NCBI RefSeq assembly: GCF_019219095.1
Contig: NZ_JAHUWH010000011.1
Span: forward strand, 1 to 64,000
Length of the DNA: 64,000 bases
Direction of reading: 5' to 3'
Source: Acidovorax sp. sic0104
GTDB lineage: Bacteria > Pseudomonadota > Gammaproteobacteria > Burkholderiales > Burkholderiaceae_C
Position 1 is the first letter of the stretch. The number at the start of each line of letters is the position of its first letter. Position numbers and translations under genes: made by a program. Positions 8,466 through 16,383 of this stretch are shown here, piece by piece. The notes beneath the pieces were generated by a model. It was not told where the DNA came from and did not search any database. It saw only the letters and a list, made by a program, of their open reading frames with translations.

Positions 8466-9112
8466 CCCCCATGCTTTTTTCTGCACAGGAACTGCTGATC
8501 TTTACGCTCGCAGCGCTGGTGCTGGTGCTCACGCCCGGCCCCAACATGGTCTATTGCGTCTCGCGCAGCCTCACCCAGGGGCCGCGCGCGGGGCTGATCT
8601 CGCTCGCGGGCGTGGTGCTGGGTTTCCTCGTGCACCTGCTGGCGGCGGCGCTGGGCCTCACGGCGCTGCTGGCCGCCGTGCCGCTGGCCTTCGACGCCAT
8701 CCGGTACGCAGGCGCCGCCTACCTGCTGTGGATGGCCTGGCAAGCGGTCAGGCCCGGCGGCGCGGCGCCCTTCGAGGCCCGCAACCTGCCGCACGACGGC
8801 CCCCGCACGCTCTTCCTCATGGGCTTCATGACCAACCTCCTGAACCCCAAGGTGGCCATGTTCTACCTGTCGTTCTTCCCGCAGTTCCTGCACCCTGAGC
8901 GCGGACAGCTGCTGCTGCAGAGCCTGACGCTGGGCAGCGTGCAGATCGCCACCAGCGCCGCCGTCAACGCGCTGCTCATCCTGTGCGCCGCGCGCGTGGC
9001 GCTGTTCCTCAACCGCAACGCCGCGTGGATGCGGGCACAGCGCTACTTCATGGGCACGGTGCTCGGTCTTCTCGCCCTGCGTCTTCTCACCGAAAAGAAA
9101 GCCGCCGCATGA
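8462..9112 (+). CDS. LysE/RhtB-family amino-acid exporter, second copy
   Basis: A 216-residue inner-membrane protein with the LysE signature LVLTPGPNMVYCVSRSL near residues 20-36 and the second-half motif GFMTNLLNPKVAMFYLSFFPQF. About six membrane helices. ATG 8462 overlaps the preceding stop, and its own stop overlaps the ATG of the threonine dehydratase gene. Coupling to that enzyme suggests export of threonine, serine or a related amino acid, but this is inference from context. Confidence 0.92.
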   Translation: MTPMLFSAQELLIFTLAALVLVLTPGPNMVYCVSRSLTQGPRAGLISLAGVVLGFLVHLLAAALGLTALLAAVPLAFDAIRYAGAAYLLWMAWQAVRPGGAAPFEARNLPHDGPRTLFLMGFMTNLLNPKVAMFYLSFFPQFLHPERGQLLLQSLTLGSVQIATSAAVNALLILCAARVALFLNRNAAWMRAQRYFMGTVLGLLALRLLTEKKAAA

Positions 9113-10095
9113 ACGCCCGCATCGAGCCCACCTCCCTTTTGCCGACCCTGGCCGACATCGAAGCCGCTGCCCAGGTCGTGTACCGCGACTTCCCGCCCAC
9201 GCCCCAGTACCGCTGGGGCCTGCTGAGCGAACGTCTGGGCACCGACTGCTGGCTCAAGCACGAGAACCACACGCCCGTGGGCGCGTTCAAGATCCGCGGC
9301 GGCCTGACGTATTTCGACCAGCTCGCAAAGCGCGGCGCCATGCCCCGCGAGGTGATCAGCGCCACGCGCGGCAACCACGGCCAGAGCATGGGCTGGGCCG
9401 CGCGCAGCCACGGCGTGGCCTGCACCATCGTCGTGCCCGAGGGCAACTCGGTCGAGAAGAACGCCGCCATGCGCGCCCTGGGCGTCAGGCTCATCGAGCA
9501 CGGCAGCGACTTCCAGGAGGCGCGCGAATTCGCCATCCAGCTGGCGGCCGAGCGCGGCGCGCACATGGTGCCCAGCTTCCACCCCGACCTGCTGCGCGGC
9601 GTGACCACCTACTGGTGGGAATTCTTGCGCGCCGTGCCGCAGATGGACGTGGCCTACGTTCCCATCGGCCAGGGCTCGGGCGCGTGCTCGGCCATCGCGG
9701 CCAAGCTGGCGCTGGGCCACGGCGTGCGCGTGGTGGGCGTGGTCAGCAGCCACGCCACCACGTATGCCGACTCCATCGCGGCAGGCCGCGTGGTCGAGGC
9801 CCCCGTGACCACCCGCCTGGCCGACGGCATGGCCTGCCGCGTGGCCGACGCCGACGCGCTGGCCATCATCGCCCCGCACATCGACCACATCGTGCAGGTC
9901 AGCGACGACGAGGTGGCCGCAGCCATGCGCGCGATCTTCACCGACACGCACAACGTGGCCGAGGGCGCGGGTGCAGCGGCGCTGGCGGCGGCGCTGCAGG
10001 AGCGCGACCAACTCAAGGGACTGCAGGTCGGCCTGGCGCTCACAGGCGGCAATGTGGACGCCACGGTGTTTGCCGAAACTCTGACCCGGCCTTGA
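9109..10095 (+). CDS. Threonine/serine dehydratase, short form
   Basis: A 328-residue fold-type II PLP enzyme. The cofactor lysine is Lys61 in the GAFKIRGG motif; SATRGNHGQSMGWAA and the glycine-rich GQGSGACSA phosphate loop follow. There is no C-terminal ACT regulatory region, so it is of the catabolic or short type, deaminating threonine or serine to an oxo acid and ammonia; a serine racemase or hydroxyaspartate dehydratase activity cannot be excluded. The ATG overlaps the LysE stop by 4 bp. Confidence 0.9.
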   Translation: MNARIEPTSLLPTLADIEAAAQVVYRDFPPTPQYRWGLLSERLGTDCWLKHENHTPVGAFKIRGGLTYFDQLAKRGAMPREVISATRGNHGQSMGWAARSHGVACTIVVPEGNSVEKNAAMRALGVRLIEHGSDFQEAREFAIQLAAERGAHMVPSFHPDLLRGVTTYWWEFLRAVPQMDVAYVPIGQGSGACSAIAAKLALGHGVRVVGVVSSHATTYADSIAAGRVVEAPVTTRLADGMACRVADADALAIIAPHIDHIVQVSDDEVAAAMRAIFTDTHNVAEGAGAAALAAALQERDQLKGLQVGLALTGGNVDATVFAETLTRP

Positions 10096-10174
10096 CCGCC
10101 TGTTGGACAATGCCCTTCGCGCCACAGCCGCCACACGGCTGCGGTGGCGCTACAAAAACGCGGAGGGAACGTCC

Positions 10175-11920
10175 ATGGCCAGTCAATCGCCGCCCGGCTA
10201 TCGCCGCGCGCTGCAGGTGCTCATCGCTTTGCAGTGCCTGCTGGTTCTTGCGTTCGTCTATCACGGGCTGTCGGCACCAGGGCCCTTCGGCCCCCGTGTG
10301 CCTGCGGTGCAGGGTGATACGCTGTGGCTGCAAAGCCATGGGGAGCTTCACCAGTTCAACGCGCAGGGCCAACGGCTCCAGCACGTTCCGCTGGGCGACC
10401 TGAACCTGTCCGGCAGCATTAGCAGCCTGCAGTTCACCAGCGCCGATGTGTTCTGGGCACACCATGACAGCCACGTTCACCGCTGCGAGCTGAAGCAGCG
10501 CCGGTGCCTGCCCGTGGAACTGGCGGACCTGGACACCCGCCGCAGCAACCGCTGGGTGCGGGTGAGCAGCGATGAGTCGGAGATCACCGTCTCCGACGCC
10601 TCCCGGCATCGCGTACTGACCTACCGCCGCGATGCCGTCACCGGCCGCTACACCCTGGTCCGCACCGACGCCGAGGGCATGCGCTTTCCCAACCAGACGC
10701 TGCAGGTGGGCGACGCCATGTGGGTGGCCAACACCAATCGCCACCAGATCGTGCAGTGGCATGCCGGCCAGGGCAGTGCCGCGGCGCGGCAGGAGCACGC
10801 CATCGCCCACGCCGACCTCCGACCGGGACGCACGTTTCCCTTCGCTATGGCGCTGGACCCGCGCGGACAGCTGTGGGTGCTGGTGGCGCGTCCGGACATG
10901 CAGCAGGCCGACCTGCTCATCATGAATGAGCGGCTGCAACCGAACCGGGTGATTCCACTCTCGCCCAAGCAAGACCCGAACGCGATCGTGCTGTTCGATC
11001 AGCACATGCTGCTGCCTGACATGACCCAGTTCCTGGTGCGCAGGCTGGACCTCTACGGCCGCGTGCTGAGCCCGTTTGGAGACGCTGCATTCCAGGCAGA
11101 GCTGGACGCCGCGCGCAGCCAGGCACAGTGGATGCGCCGGCTGCCCACCTTGTTGATATCCGCCATCGGAGCGTTGATGCTGCTTGCGGTATGGCTCGCC
11201 TGGAAGGCGGGCGAACTGCGGCAGTTGCGCGGCACGGCGTGGCGGCCTGATGCCGCCAAGGCAAGGCCGGACGCTGGCAGCCCTGGCGCCACCGACACCA
11301 TGGAGGCTACGCAGAGAATGGCACCGCCCATCGAGCGTGGCCGCGTGACCATGGTCAAGGCGCTGCCCGGCAGCACCCGCACACGCCGCCGCCTGACGCT
11401 CATCGTGGATGCCATCATGCTGGTGGCCATAGGCGCGCTGGTCTACTGGGCCTGGCCCCAGTTCTACCAGCGCGACTGCGCCCCAGACCAAGCCTGCGCG
11501 CCCTGGATGCCCTATGCGCTGGCTGCGCTGGGCCTGATACCGATGGCGCTGTCCATACAGGCGCGGCGTCGTCTCAAGGTGCTGGAGGCCATCCGCATTG
11601 GCACCGATGGCGAGCAGGTCCAGGCCCGGGTGGGCAAGAAGCGCTACCAGGCCCCCGCCGACCAAGTCACCTGCACACGCCAGCAGTTGCTGATCGGCCT
11701 GGGCTCCGTGCCGCTGCGGCTCAATGGCGAGGCGCTGTTCGACGAAGAGGCCCTGCGCCGCGACTTTTTCGACCGCCTTCCGCAGATGCACATGAGCGAC
11801 AGCGTCTGGAGCCAGGGGTCGCTGGGCCACTACTGGAAGCGCAGCGGCTGGCAAGGGCGCGCCATCGTGGTCGGCATGTTGGCTCTGTGCGGTCTGTGGG
11901 TCTGGCTGATGCTGCGCTAG
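10175..11920 (+). CDS. Conserved membrane protein with a propeller-like periplasmic part
   Basis: A 581-residue protein of unknown function. One hydrophobic helix lies near residues 13-32 and another near 330-348; the 300 residues between are rich in short beta repeats such as TLQVGDAMWVANTNRHQIVQW, which recall NHL or SMP-30 type beta propellers. A further pair of helices lies near 415-470, ahead of a cytosolic tail. A clear ribosome site (GGAGGG) stands 8 bp before ATG 10175. It is 79 bp after the dehydratase gene and may be separately expressed. The propeller is inferred from repeat spacing only. Confidence 0.8.
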   Translation: MASQSPPGYRRALQVLIALQCLLVLAFVYHGLSAPGPFGPRVPAVQGDTLWLQSHGELHQFNAQGQRLQHVPLGDLNLSGSISSLQFTSADVFWAHHDSHVHRCELKQRRCLPVELADLDTRRSNRWVRVSSDESEITVSDASRHRVLTYRRDAVTGRYTLVRTDAEGMRFPNQTLQVGDAMWVANTNRHQIVQWHAGQGSAAARQEHAIAHADLRPGRTFPFAMALDPRGQLWVLVARPDMQQADLLIMNERLQPNRVIPLSPKQDPNAIVLFDQHMLLPDMTQFLVRRLDLYGRVLSPFGDAAFQAELDAARSQAQWMRRLPTLLISAIGALMLLAVWLAWKAGELRQLRGTAWRPDAAKARPDAGSPGATDTMEATQRMAPPIERGRVTMVKALPGSTRTRRRLTLIVDAIMLVAIGALVYWAWPQFYQRDCAPDQACAPWMPYALAALGLIPMALSIQARRRLKVLEAIRIGTDGEQVQARVGKKRYQAPADQVTCTRQQLLIGLGSVPLRLNGEALFDEEALRRDFFDRLPQMHMSDSVWSQGSLGHYWKRSGWQGRAIVVGMLALCGLWVWLMLR

Positions 11921-12057
11921 CAGGGCGCCGCCCAGCCACCCATGCATCCACGAACTCATCGTCAGGCTGCTGCACCGCAGCATCAAAACTCCTGAATTGA
12001 TAGCACCCGTCGCACTAGCGACAAGCGCCATGCGCCGCCGTCATCACAATCCGCCGC

Positions 12058-12729
12058 ATGGGAACCCTCTACCTCGTGCGCCACGGCCAGGCCTCGTTTG
12101 GCGCTGATGACTACGACCAGCTGAGCGCGCGTGGCCGCGAGCAGGCGGTACGGCTGGGCGAATACTGGCGTGCGCGCGGCATGCGGTTCGATGCCGTCAT
12201 CACAGGCACGCTGCGCCGACACACGCAGACCCTGGAGGGCATTTCCGAAGGCCTGCAGATCACGCCCGAGGTGTTGCAACTGCCGGCTCTCAACGAATAC
12301 GACAGCCACGCGCTGATCGCAGCCATTCACCCGCAACCGCTGGGGCCGGCCGACACGCCCGAGAAGTACCGCCAGCACTTTCGCATCCTGTGCGATGCGC
12401 TCGCGCAGTGGATGGCCGGGGTCATCAGCCCTCAGGGCATGCCCAGCTGGACCGATTTTTCCGCCGGCATCCGCGCGACGCTGGACCATGTGCGCCACCA
12501 CCATGTGGGCCACAACGTGCTCGTGGTCAGCAGCGGCGGGCCTATTTCGGCTGCAGTGGGCGAGGTGCTGGGCACCGCCCCCGAGGTGACGATTGCGCTG
12601 AACATGCGCATCCGCAACAGCGCGGTGACGGAATTCTCGATAGCGCCCAAGCGGCTGATGATGCAGACCTTCAACACCTTGCCCCACTTGAACGAAGGCC
12701 CGCACCTGGACTGGATCACGCACGCGTAG
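12058..12729 (+). CDS. Histidine phosphatase family protein (phosphoglycerate-mutase-like)
   Basis: A 223-residue protein with the LVRHGQA catalytic motif at residues 6-12, where the histidine becomes phosphorylated, a typical second arginine/glutamate region (TGTLRRHTQT) and a late VSSGGPISA segment that usually holds the second histidine but here has serine and glycine. Members remove phosphate from many small molecules or proteins. No ribosome site is visible; CACAAT at 12045-12050 ends 7 bp before the ATG, so the mRNA may be leaderless. Confidence 0.9.
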   Translation: MGTLYLVRHGQASFGADDYDQLSARGREQAVRLGEYWRARGMRFDAVITGTLRRHTQTLEGISEGLQITPEVLQLPALNEYDSHALIAAIHPQPLGPADTPEKYRQHFRILCDALAQWMAGVISPQGMPSWTDFSAGIRATLDHVRHHHVGHNVLVVSSGGPISAAVGEVLGTAPEVTIALNMRIRNSAVTEFSIAPKRLMMQTFNTLPHLNEGPHLDWITHA

Positions 12730-12789
12730 CGAACCCGGCCCGGCGCCCGGATGGCGTTCCAGCCGTCGGATGGAAGCGCGCCAGGGCTG

Positions 12790-12812
12790 CTGCCCGCAGA
12801 GTCAGCGGGCAG
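12790..12812. terminator. Hairpin between convergent genes
   Basis: CTGCCCGC (12790-12797) and GCGGGCAG (12805-12812) form an 8-bp perfect stem with a 7-base loop, midway between the convergent phosphatase and creatininase-family genes. There is no T run, so it may be a weak or Rho-assisted terminator for both sides. Confidence 0.5.
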
Positions 12813-12835
12813 ATTCCGGTCGGATCACTCCGGGA

Positions 12836-13675
12836 TCATTCCGTATCGGGGCGTACCGTCTGCAGAGGCAATTGCGCCAGCTCCTGCAACAGCGCCACCA
12901 GTTGCTGCGCCGCAGCCTCCACCACAGCCCGGCCCTTGCCTGCCGAGGCGGCGGCAGCGTTGCCGACAGCGCCGGCGGGGTGGTAGTCCTGCATCTGCCA
13001 GCCCAGCTTGGCACTTCTGCCGTTGCCCAGGATGGCGTAGCGCTCCGACCGGTCCTGCGACGTGGAGCGAAAGTCCCTGGCATGCTCCATGTGCACGGTG
13101 CCCGGCGCCAGGTGCAGCATCATGGATGTCTCGATCTCGCCCGCATGGATGCCGAAGCGGTGCTCCTGCGCACTGAACTGGCCGGCCACCGCATCGGGCA
13201 GCGGCAGGCTGAACCAGCTGGCGCTGTAGACGATGAGGTCGCAGCGGGTGCGCAGCTCGCGCGCCACGATGTCCATCACGCTGACCTGGCCGCCGTGGCC
13301 GTTGAAGAGCAACAGCTTCTGGATCCCCGCACGCGCCACGCATTCACCGATCTCCGTCCACAGCGCGATCACCGTGGCGGGCGAGAGCGTGAGCGTGCCA
13401 GGGTAGCGGATGTGCTCCGGGCTCAGGCCCACATTCTGTGCGGGCAGGAAAAGCACGGGCAGGTCGGCGGCCAGCTGCGGCAGCGCAGCGTCGATCACGC
13501 CCTGCAGCAGGGTGGCGTCCACCGACAGCGGCAGGTGCGGACCGTGCTGCTCGATGGCGGCCACAGGCAGCACGGCCACGGTGCGCGCGGCCTGGCCGGA
13601 GGCTTTCAGCTGCGCGAAGTCGCGCGTCGATAGGTCGGACCAGAAGCGCGGAAGAGCAGAAGCTGGCTCAAACAT
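12836..13675 (-). CDS. Creatininase-family amidohydrolase
   Basis: A 279-residue protein with the family's metal and active-site segments: AIEQHGPHLPLSVD (about 38-51), LLFNGHGGQ and GIHAGEIETSMML. Creatininase hydrolyses creatinine, and relatives include mycofactocin peptidase and formamidopyrimidine amide hydrolases, so the substrate is not settled. Its ATG overlaps the end of the upstream TOPRIM gene by 8 bp, with an SD-like GGGAAA inside that gene. It has the high GC of the host chromosome, unlike the two genes upstream, so it may be the native neighbour of an inserted cassette. Confidence 0.9.
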   Translation of the reverse strand: MFEPASALPRFWSDLSTRDFAQLKASGQAARTVAVLPVAAIEQHGPHLPLSVDATLLQGVIDAALPQLAADLPVLFLPAQNVGLSPEHIRYPGTLTLSPATVIALWTEIGECVARAGIQKLLLFNGHGGQVSVMDIVARELRTRCDLIVYSASWFSLPLPDAVAGQFSAQEHRFGIHAGEIETSMMLHLAPGTVHMEHARDFRSTSQDRSERYAILGNGRSAKLGWQMQDYHPAGAVGNAAAASAGKGRAVVEAAAQQLVALLQELAQLPLQTVRPDTE

Positions 13676-14276
13676 AGTCGTTTCCCATCCTCTGCAGATG
13701 CCTAAACGCCCGCTCCAAGCTAGGCGAAATCAATTTCGCGCGTTCGGCACTCCACAATGACTTTACGAAGTTACACAGATGTATGTTGTAGCCTGGGCCT
13801 TGTCTAGCGCGATCGGTCCGCGACACGGCCTCCTCTCTGATGTACCTTTGCTTGGACTTCGCAAGCACACGCAAAACAACCCCTTTTGCGTCAACCATTT
13901 CGTCCGGCAAACGTGGCAGTTGTCGTTTCTCCACGTGCAGGCCCTTCGCGAAGCCCTCGTGATCCGCTAGAAGCCAACTTTCCGCCTCGCAAACCGCCAA
14001 ACGCAAAAGCAAGTGCTTATGGCTACGCTCAGGCGCATGCTTACGAAGCCACTCTTTTACACACTTCCCGTCAGTGTCCGCTATGCACAACACGGGTTGT
14101 ACAAACTGAGCCTGCTCGACATAGCGCGGCAATGCTGGGATCAACTTGGTCACGCCTTTGGTGTCAATCGACGGCCCAGCCAGTGACCACTCTGGCAACG
14201 CAGCTGCCACGAGTTGTTCTCCCAAGGCGCAGCACAAAGCATCCTCCCCGACAACCAGAATGCGCTTCACATCCAC
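13668..14276 (-). CDS. TOPRIM/DUF4276-like protein, partner of AAA ATPase
   Basis: A 202-residue protein with a TOPRIM-like layout: Glu11 in RILVVGEDAL, then the D-x-D pair Asp67 and Asp69 in CIADTDG, the acids that hold magnesium in OLD-type nucleases and topoisomerases. CEAESWLLAD (96-105) is typical of DUF4276. It overlaps the ATPase gene by 10 bp and the creatininase gene by 8 bp. Base composition is clearly poorer in G+C than the flanks. With its ATPase it resembles split OLD or PARIS/RloAB-like defence modules. Nuclease activity is inferred, not shown. Confidence 0.82.
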   Translation of the reverse strand: MDVKRILVVGEDALCCALGEQLVAAALPEWSLAGPSIDTKGVTKLIPALPRYVEQAQFVQPVLCIADTDGKCVKEWLRKHAPERSHKHLLLRLAVCEAESWLLADHEGFAKGLHVEKRQLPRLPDEMVDAKGVVLRVLAKSKQRYIREEAVSRTDRARQGPGYNIHLCNFVKSLWSAERAKLISPSLERAFRHLQRMGNDYV

Positions 14277-15433
14277 AACCCTAGTTGGTTGACCCCCTGT
14301 GGCCGTGTTTTCGGGAGCAAGACTTCCGCAGGCGTGAGCCCGTGTTGCAGTTGCTCCAGTTCGCTCTCGTTGGGCTCACGCACTGTTGATCCATTCTCCC
14401 CGGGCTCAATCAGCAAAGACTGGCTATCGCCATCTACGTTCTGGAGCAATATGTCGCTGTGCGTACTGATCACCACTTGCCGGGAAGAGATTCGCCTTTT
14501 GCGATCACGCAGCACACGATCGATAAGCAACGGTATGTGGGCAACGATCGCATCGTTGAGAGATTGTTCTGGCTCTTCCAGAAGTAGAAGCCCCCCAGCC
14601 TCTTGAAGCGCCCAAAGCAACCCAATCAAACGAAGTGTTCCATCAGACAACTGATTCTCTCGTTGCCAAGAGCCATGAACACGCCAATGAGTGAAGTTAG
14701 CCTCCAGATGCCAAAGGCCAGACAGCTGATCCTGCTCGAAGCGCAACTCGGAAAACAGCGGTACAGCACTCGCCAATGCCTTTTGGATTCGTGTCAGACG
14801 AGCATCGCGGGTCTTCTTTGGTGTCTTGGCAATGCGCTGCATCAATCCTTGTCCAAAAGGATCACTTTCAGGAATCCTAGCGCCGATTTCTTCCCCGTGC
14901 TTTAACAGCTGCGGCACAAGGTGCAGGTAAGTTGTAGAGGCAAAAAACTCCGCAAGTGCGCGGAACGTCAAATTGCTTCCGATCTGCTCCAGATGAGTTT
15001 GCGTCAGGCGCTCCGGATCACTCCGATCTTTCGAATTATTGGGCCTATCCAGCAATAGCTCTCCGTCCTTCTCAACGCGCTCCTCGGAAACCAACACACG
15101 TTGTTGGCCTTTTCCTTCTGATTTCAATCCTAGAACGTATCTCCAACGGGTCGTAGTAGGTCCGCTGTCATCCATCAGATCCAGTTCAATGCGCACCTCC
15201 GGATCACGACGGGCATGCAAACTCCGCAGTTTGGTCAACCCGCCGCGATCCTTCAGCGCTTTTTGCACCCCGCCACCCTCCGTTTGCGCTACGGTTCGAA
15301 GGAAACGAAACACATCCAGGAGATTGGACTTTCCTGAAGCATTCGCTCCGAGAACGTGTGTGCGGATGGCCAGCGGTATGTCCGCTTCACGAAAGTTGCG
15401 CCAATTCTTTAACTTCAGGCGTGTAATCTGCAT
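14267..15433 (-). CDS. AAA/ABC-type ATPase (AAA_21, OLD/RecF-like) of two-gene cassette
   Basis: A 388-residue SMC/RecF-type ATPase. The N-terminus ITRLKLKNWRNF is the usual start of this class; Walker A is GANASGKS (29-36), the ABC signature LSDGT (262-266), Walker B LLLLEEPE (282-289) and the H-loop STHSD (323-327). There is no fused nuclease domain; the TOPRIM function sits in the next gene, which overlaps by 10 bp. ATG 15433 is chosen for its GGGAGA ribosome site 6 bases upstream; ATG 15460 is an in-frame alternative. Low G+C and neighbour context suggest horizontal gain. Anti-phage function is inference. Confidence 0.88.
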   Translation of the reverse strand: MQITRLKLKNWRNFREADIPLAIRTHVLGANASGKSNLLDVFRFLRTVAQTEGGGVQKALKDRGGLTKLRSLHARRDPEVRIELDLMDDSGPTTTRWRYVLGLKSEGKGQQRVLVSEERVEKDGELLLDRPNNSKDRSDPERLTQTHLEQIGSNLTFRALAEFFASTTYLHLVPQLLKHGEEIGARIPESDPFGQGLMQRIAKTPKKTRDARLTRIQKALASAVPLFSELRFEQDQLSGLWHLEANFTHWRVHGSWQRENQLSDGTLRLIGLLWALQEAGGLLLLEEPEQSLNDAIVAHIPLLIDRVLRDRKRRISSRQVVISTHSDILLQNVDGDSQSLLIEPGENGSTVREPNESELEQLQHGLTPAEVLLPKTRPQGVNQLGLWM

Positions 15434-15488
15434 AGCAATCTCCCACCACAACTCGGTCAAGCTGCGATCTTATGGCACGACCTGATTT

Positions 15489-16247
15489 ATGACCCACGAC
15501 CTCTTTCGACAAGACGCCTACCTGCGCGAGTGCAGCGCCCACATCACCGCCGTGACCGACGCGGGCATCGTTCTGGACCAGACGGTGTTCTACCCGCTGG
15601 GCGGCGGCCAGGCCGGGGACAGCGGCGTGCTGGCGCTGGCCGATGGCACCGAAATCGCCATCGCCGACACCCGCAAGGGCAAGGATGCCGACGGCAAGCC
15701 CACCAGCGACATCGTGCACGTTCCGGCCCCCGGCCAGGAAGACCGCCTGGCGCAGCTGGCCGCCGGCACGGCCGTCACCGCCCGCATCGACTGGGAGCGC
15801 CGCCACCGCATGATGCGGCTGCACACCACGTCGCACCTGCTGTGCCATGTGGTGCCGCAGCTGGTCAACGGCTGCTCCATCACGCCCGACTATGCGCGGC
15901 TGGACTTTGCGATGACCGACCCGCTGGACAAGGACCAGCTGACCGCCGCCATCGCCACGCTGGTGGCCGCCGCGCACCCGCTCACCGTGGCATCGATCAG
16001 CGACGAGGAGCTGGACGCCAACCCCACGCTGGTCAAGAGCATGAGCGTGCAGCCACCGCGCGGCACGGGGCGCATCCGCACCATCCGCATCGGGGGTGAT
16101 GGCGGCGATGGCGGCATGCCGCTGATCGATCTTCAGCCCTGCGGCGGCACGCATGTGGCCAACACGGTGGAGATCGGTGCCATCGTGGTGACCAAGATCG
16201 AGAAGAAGAGCGCCACCACCCGCAGGGTGGTGCTGGGCTTCGCCTAG
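15489..16247 (+). CDS. Alanyl-tRNA editing protein (AlaX type)
   Basis: A 252-residue free-standing editing domain that removes serine or glycine wrongly attached to tRNA-Ala. The zinc site is visible as H-x3-H (His112, His116 in RLHTTSHLL) and CGGTH (Cys218, His222), with an N-terminal FYPLGGGQAGDSG motif. It is the long AlaX form lacking synthetase domains. It is divergent from the ATPase-TOPRIM cassette; the 55-bp gap must hold both promoters. A GC-rich composition like the rest of the chromosome resumes here. Confidence 0.92.
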   Translation: MTHDLFRQDAYLRECSAHITAVTDAGIVLDQTVFYPLGGGQAGDSGVLALADGTEIAIADTRKGKDADGKPTSDIVHVPAPGQEDRLAQLAAGTAVTARIDWERRHRMMRLHTTSHLLCHVVPQLVNGCSITPDYARLDFAMTDPLDKDQLTAAIATLVAAAHPLTVASISDEELDANPTLVKSMSVQPPRGTGRIRTIRIGGDGGDGGMPLIDLQPCGGTHVANTVEIGAIVVTKIEKKSATTRRVVLGFA

Positions 16248-16383
16248 GGCCCCCCCCGTTGCAATGGCTTACGCGCGGTGCCCGACAACTGGGACAATGT
16301 GGCCCGCGCGCGCGGTCGTTCTCCTTGTGTAGCCCCAGGCCTTCGGTGCCTGTGGCCGCGGCGCCCATCCGTCCGCCGCCACC

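Noticed and set aside
12058-12729. Calling the histidine phosphatase a true phosphoglycerate mutase
   Set aside because: It has the RHG motif but not the surrounding residues of glycolytic mutase, and its second histidine is not clear.
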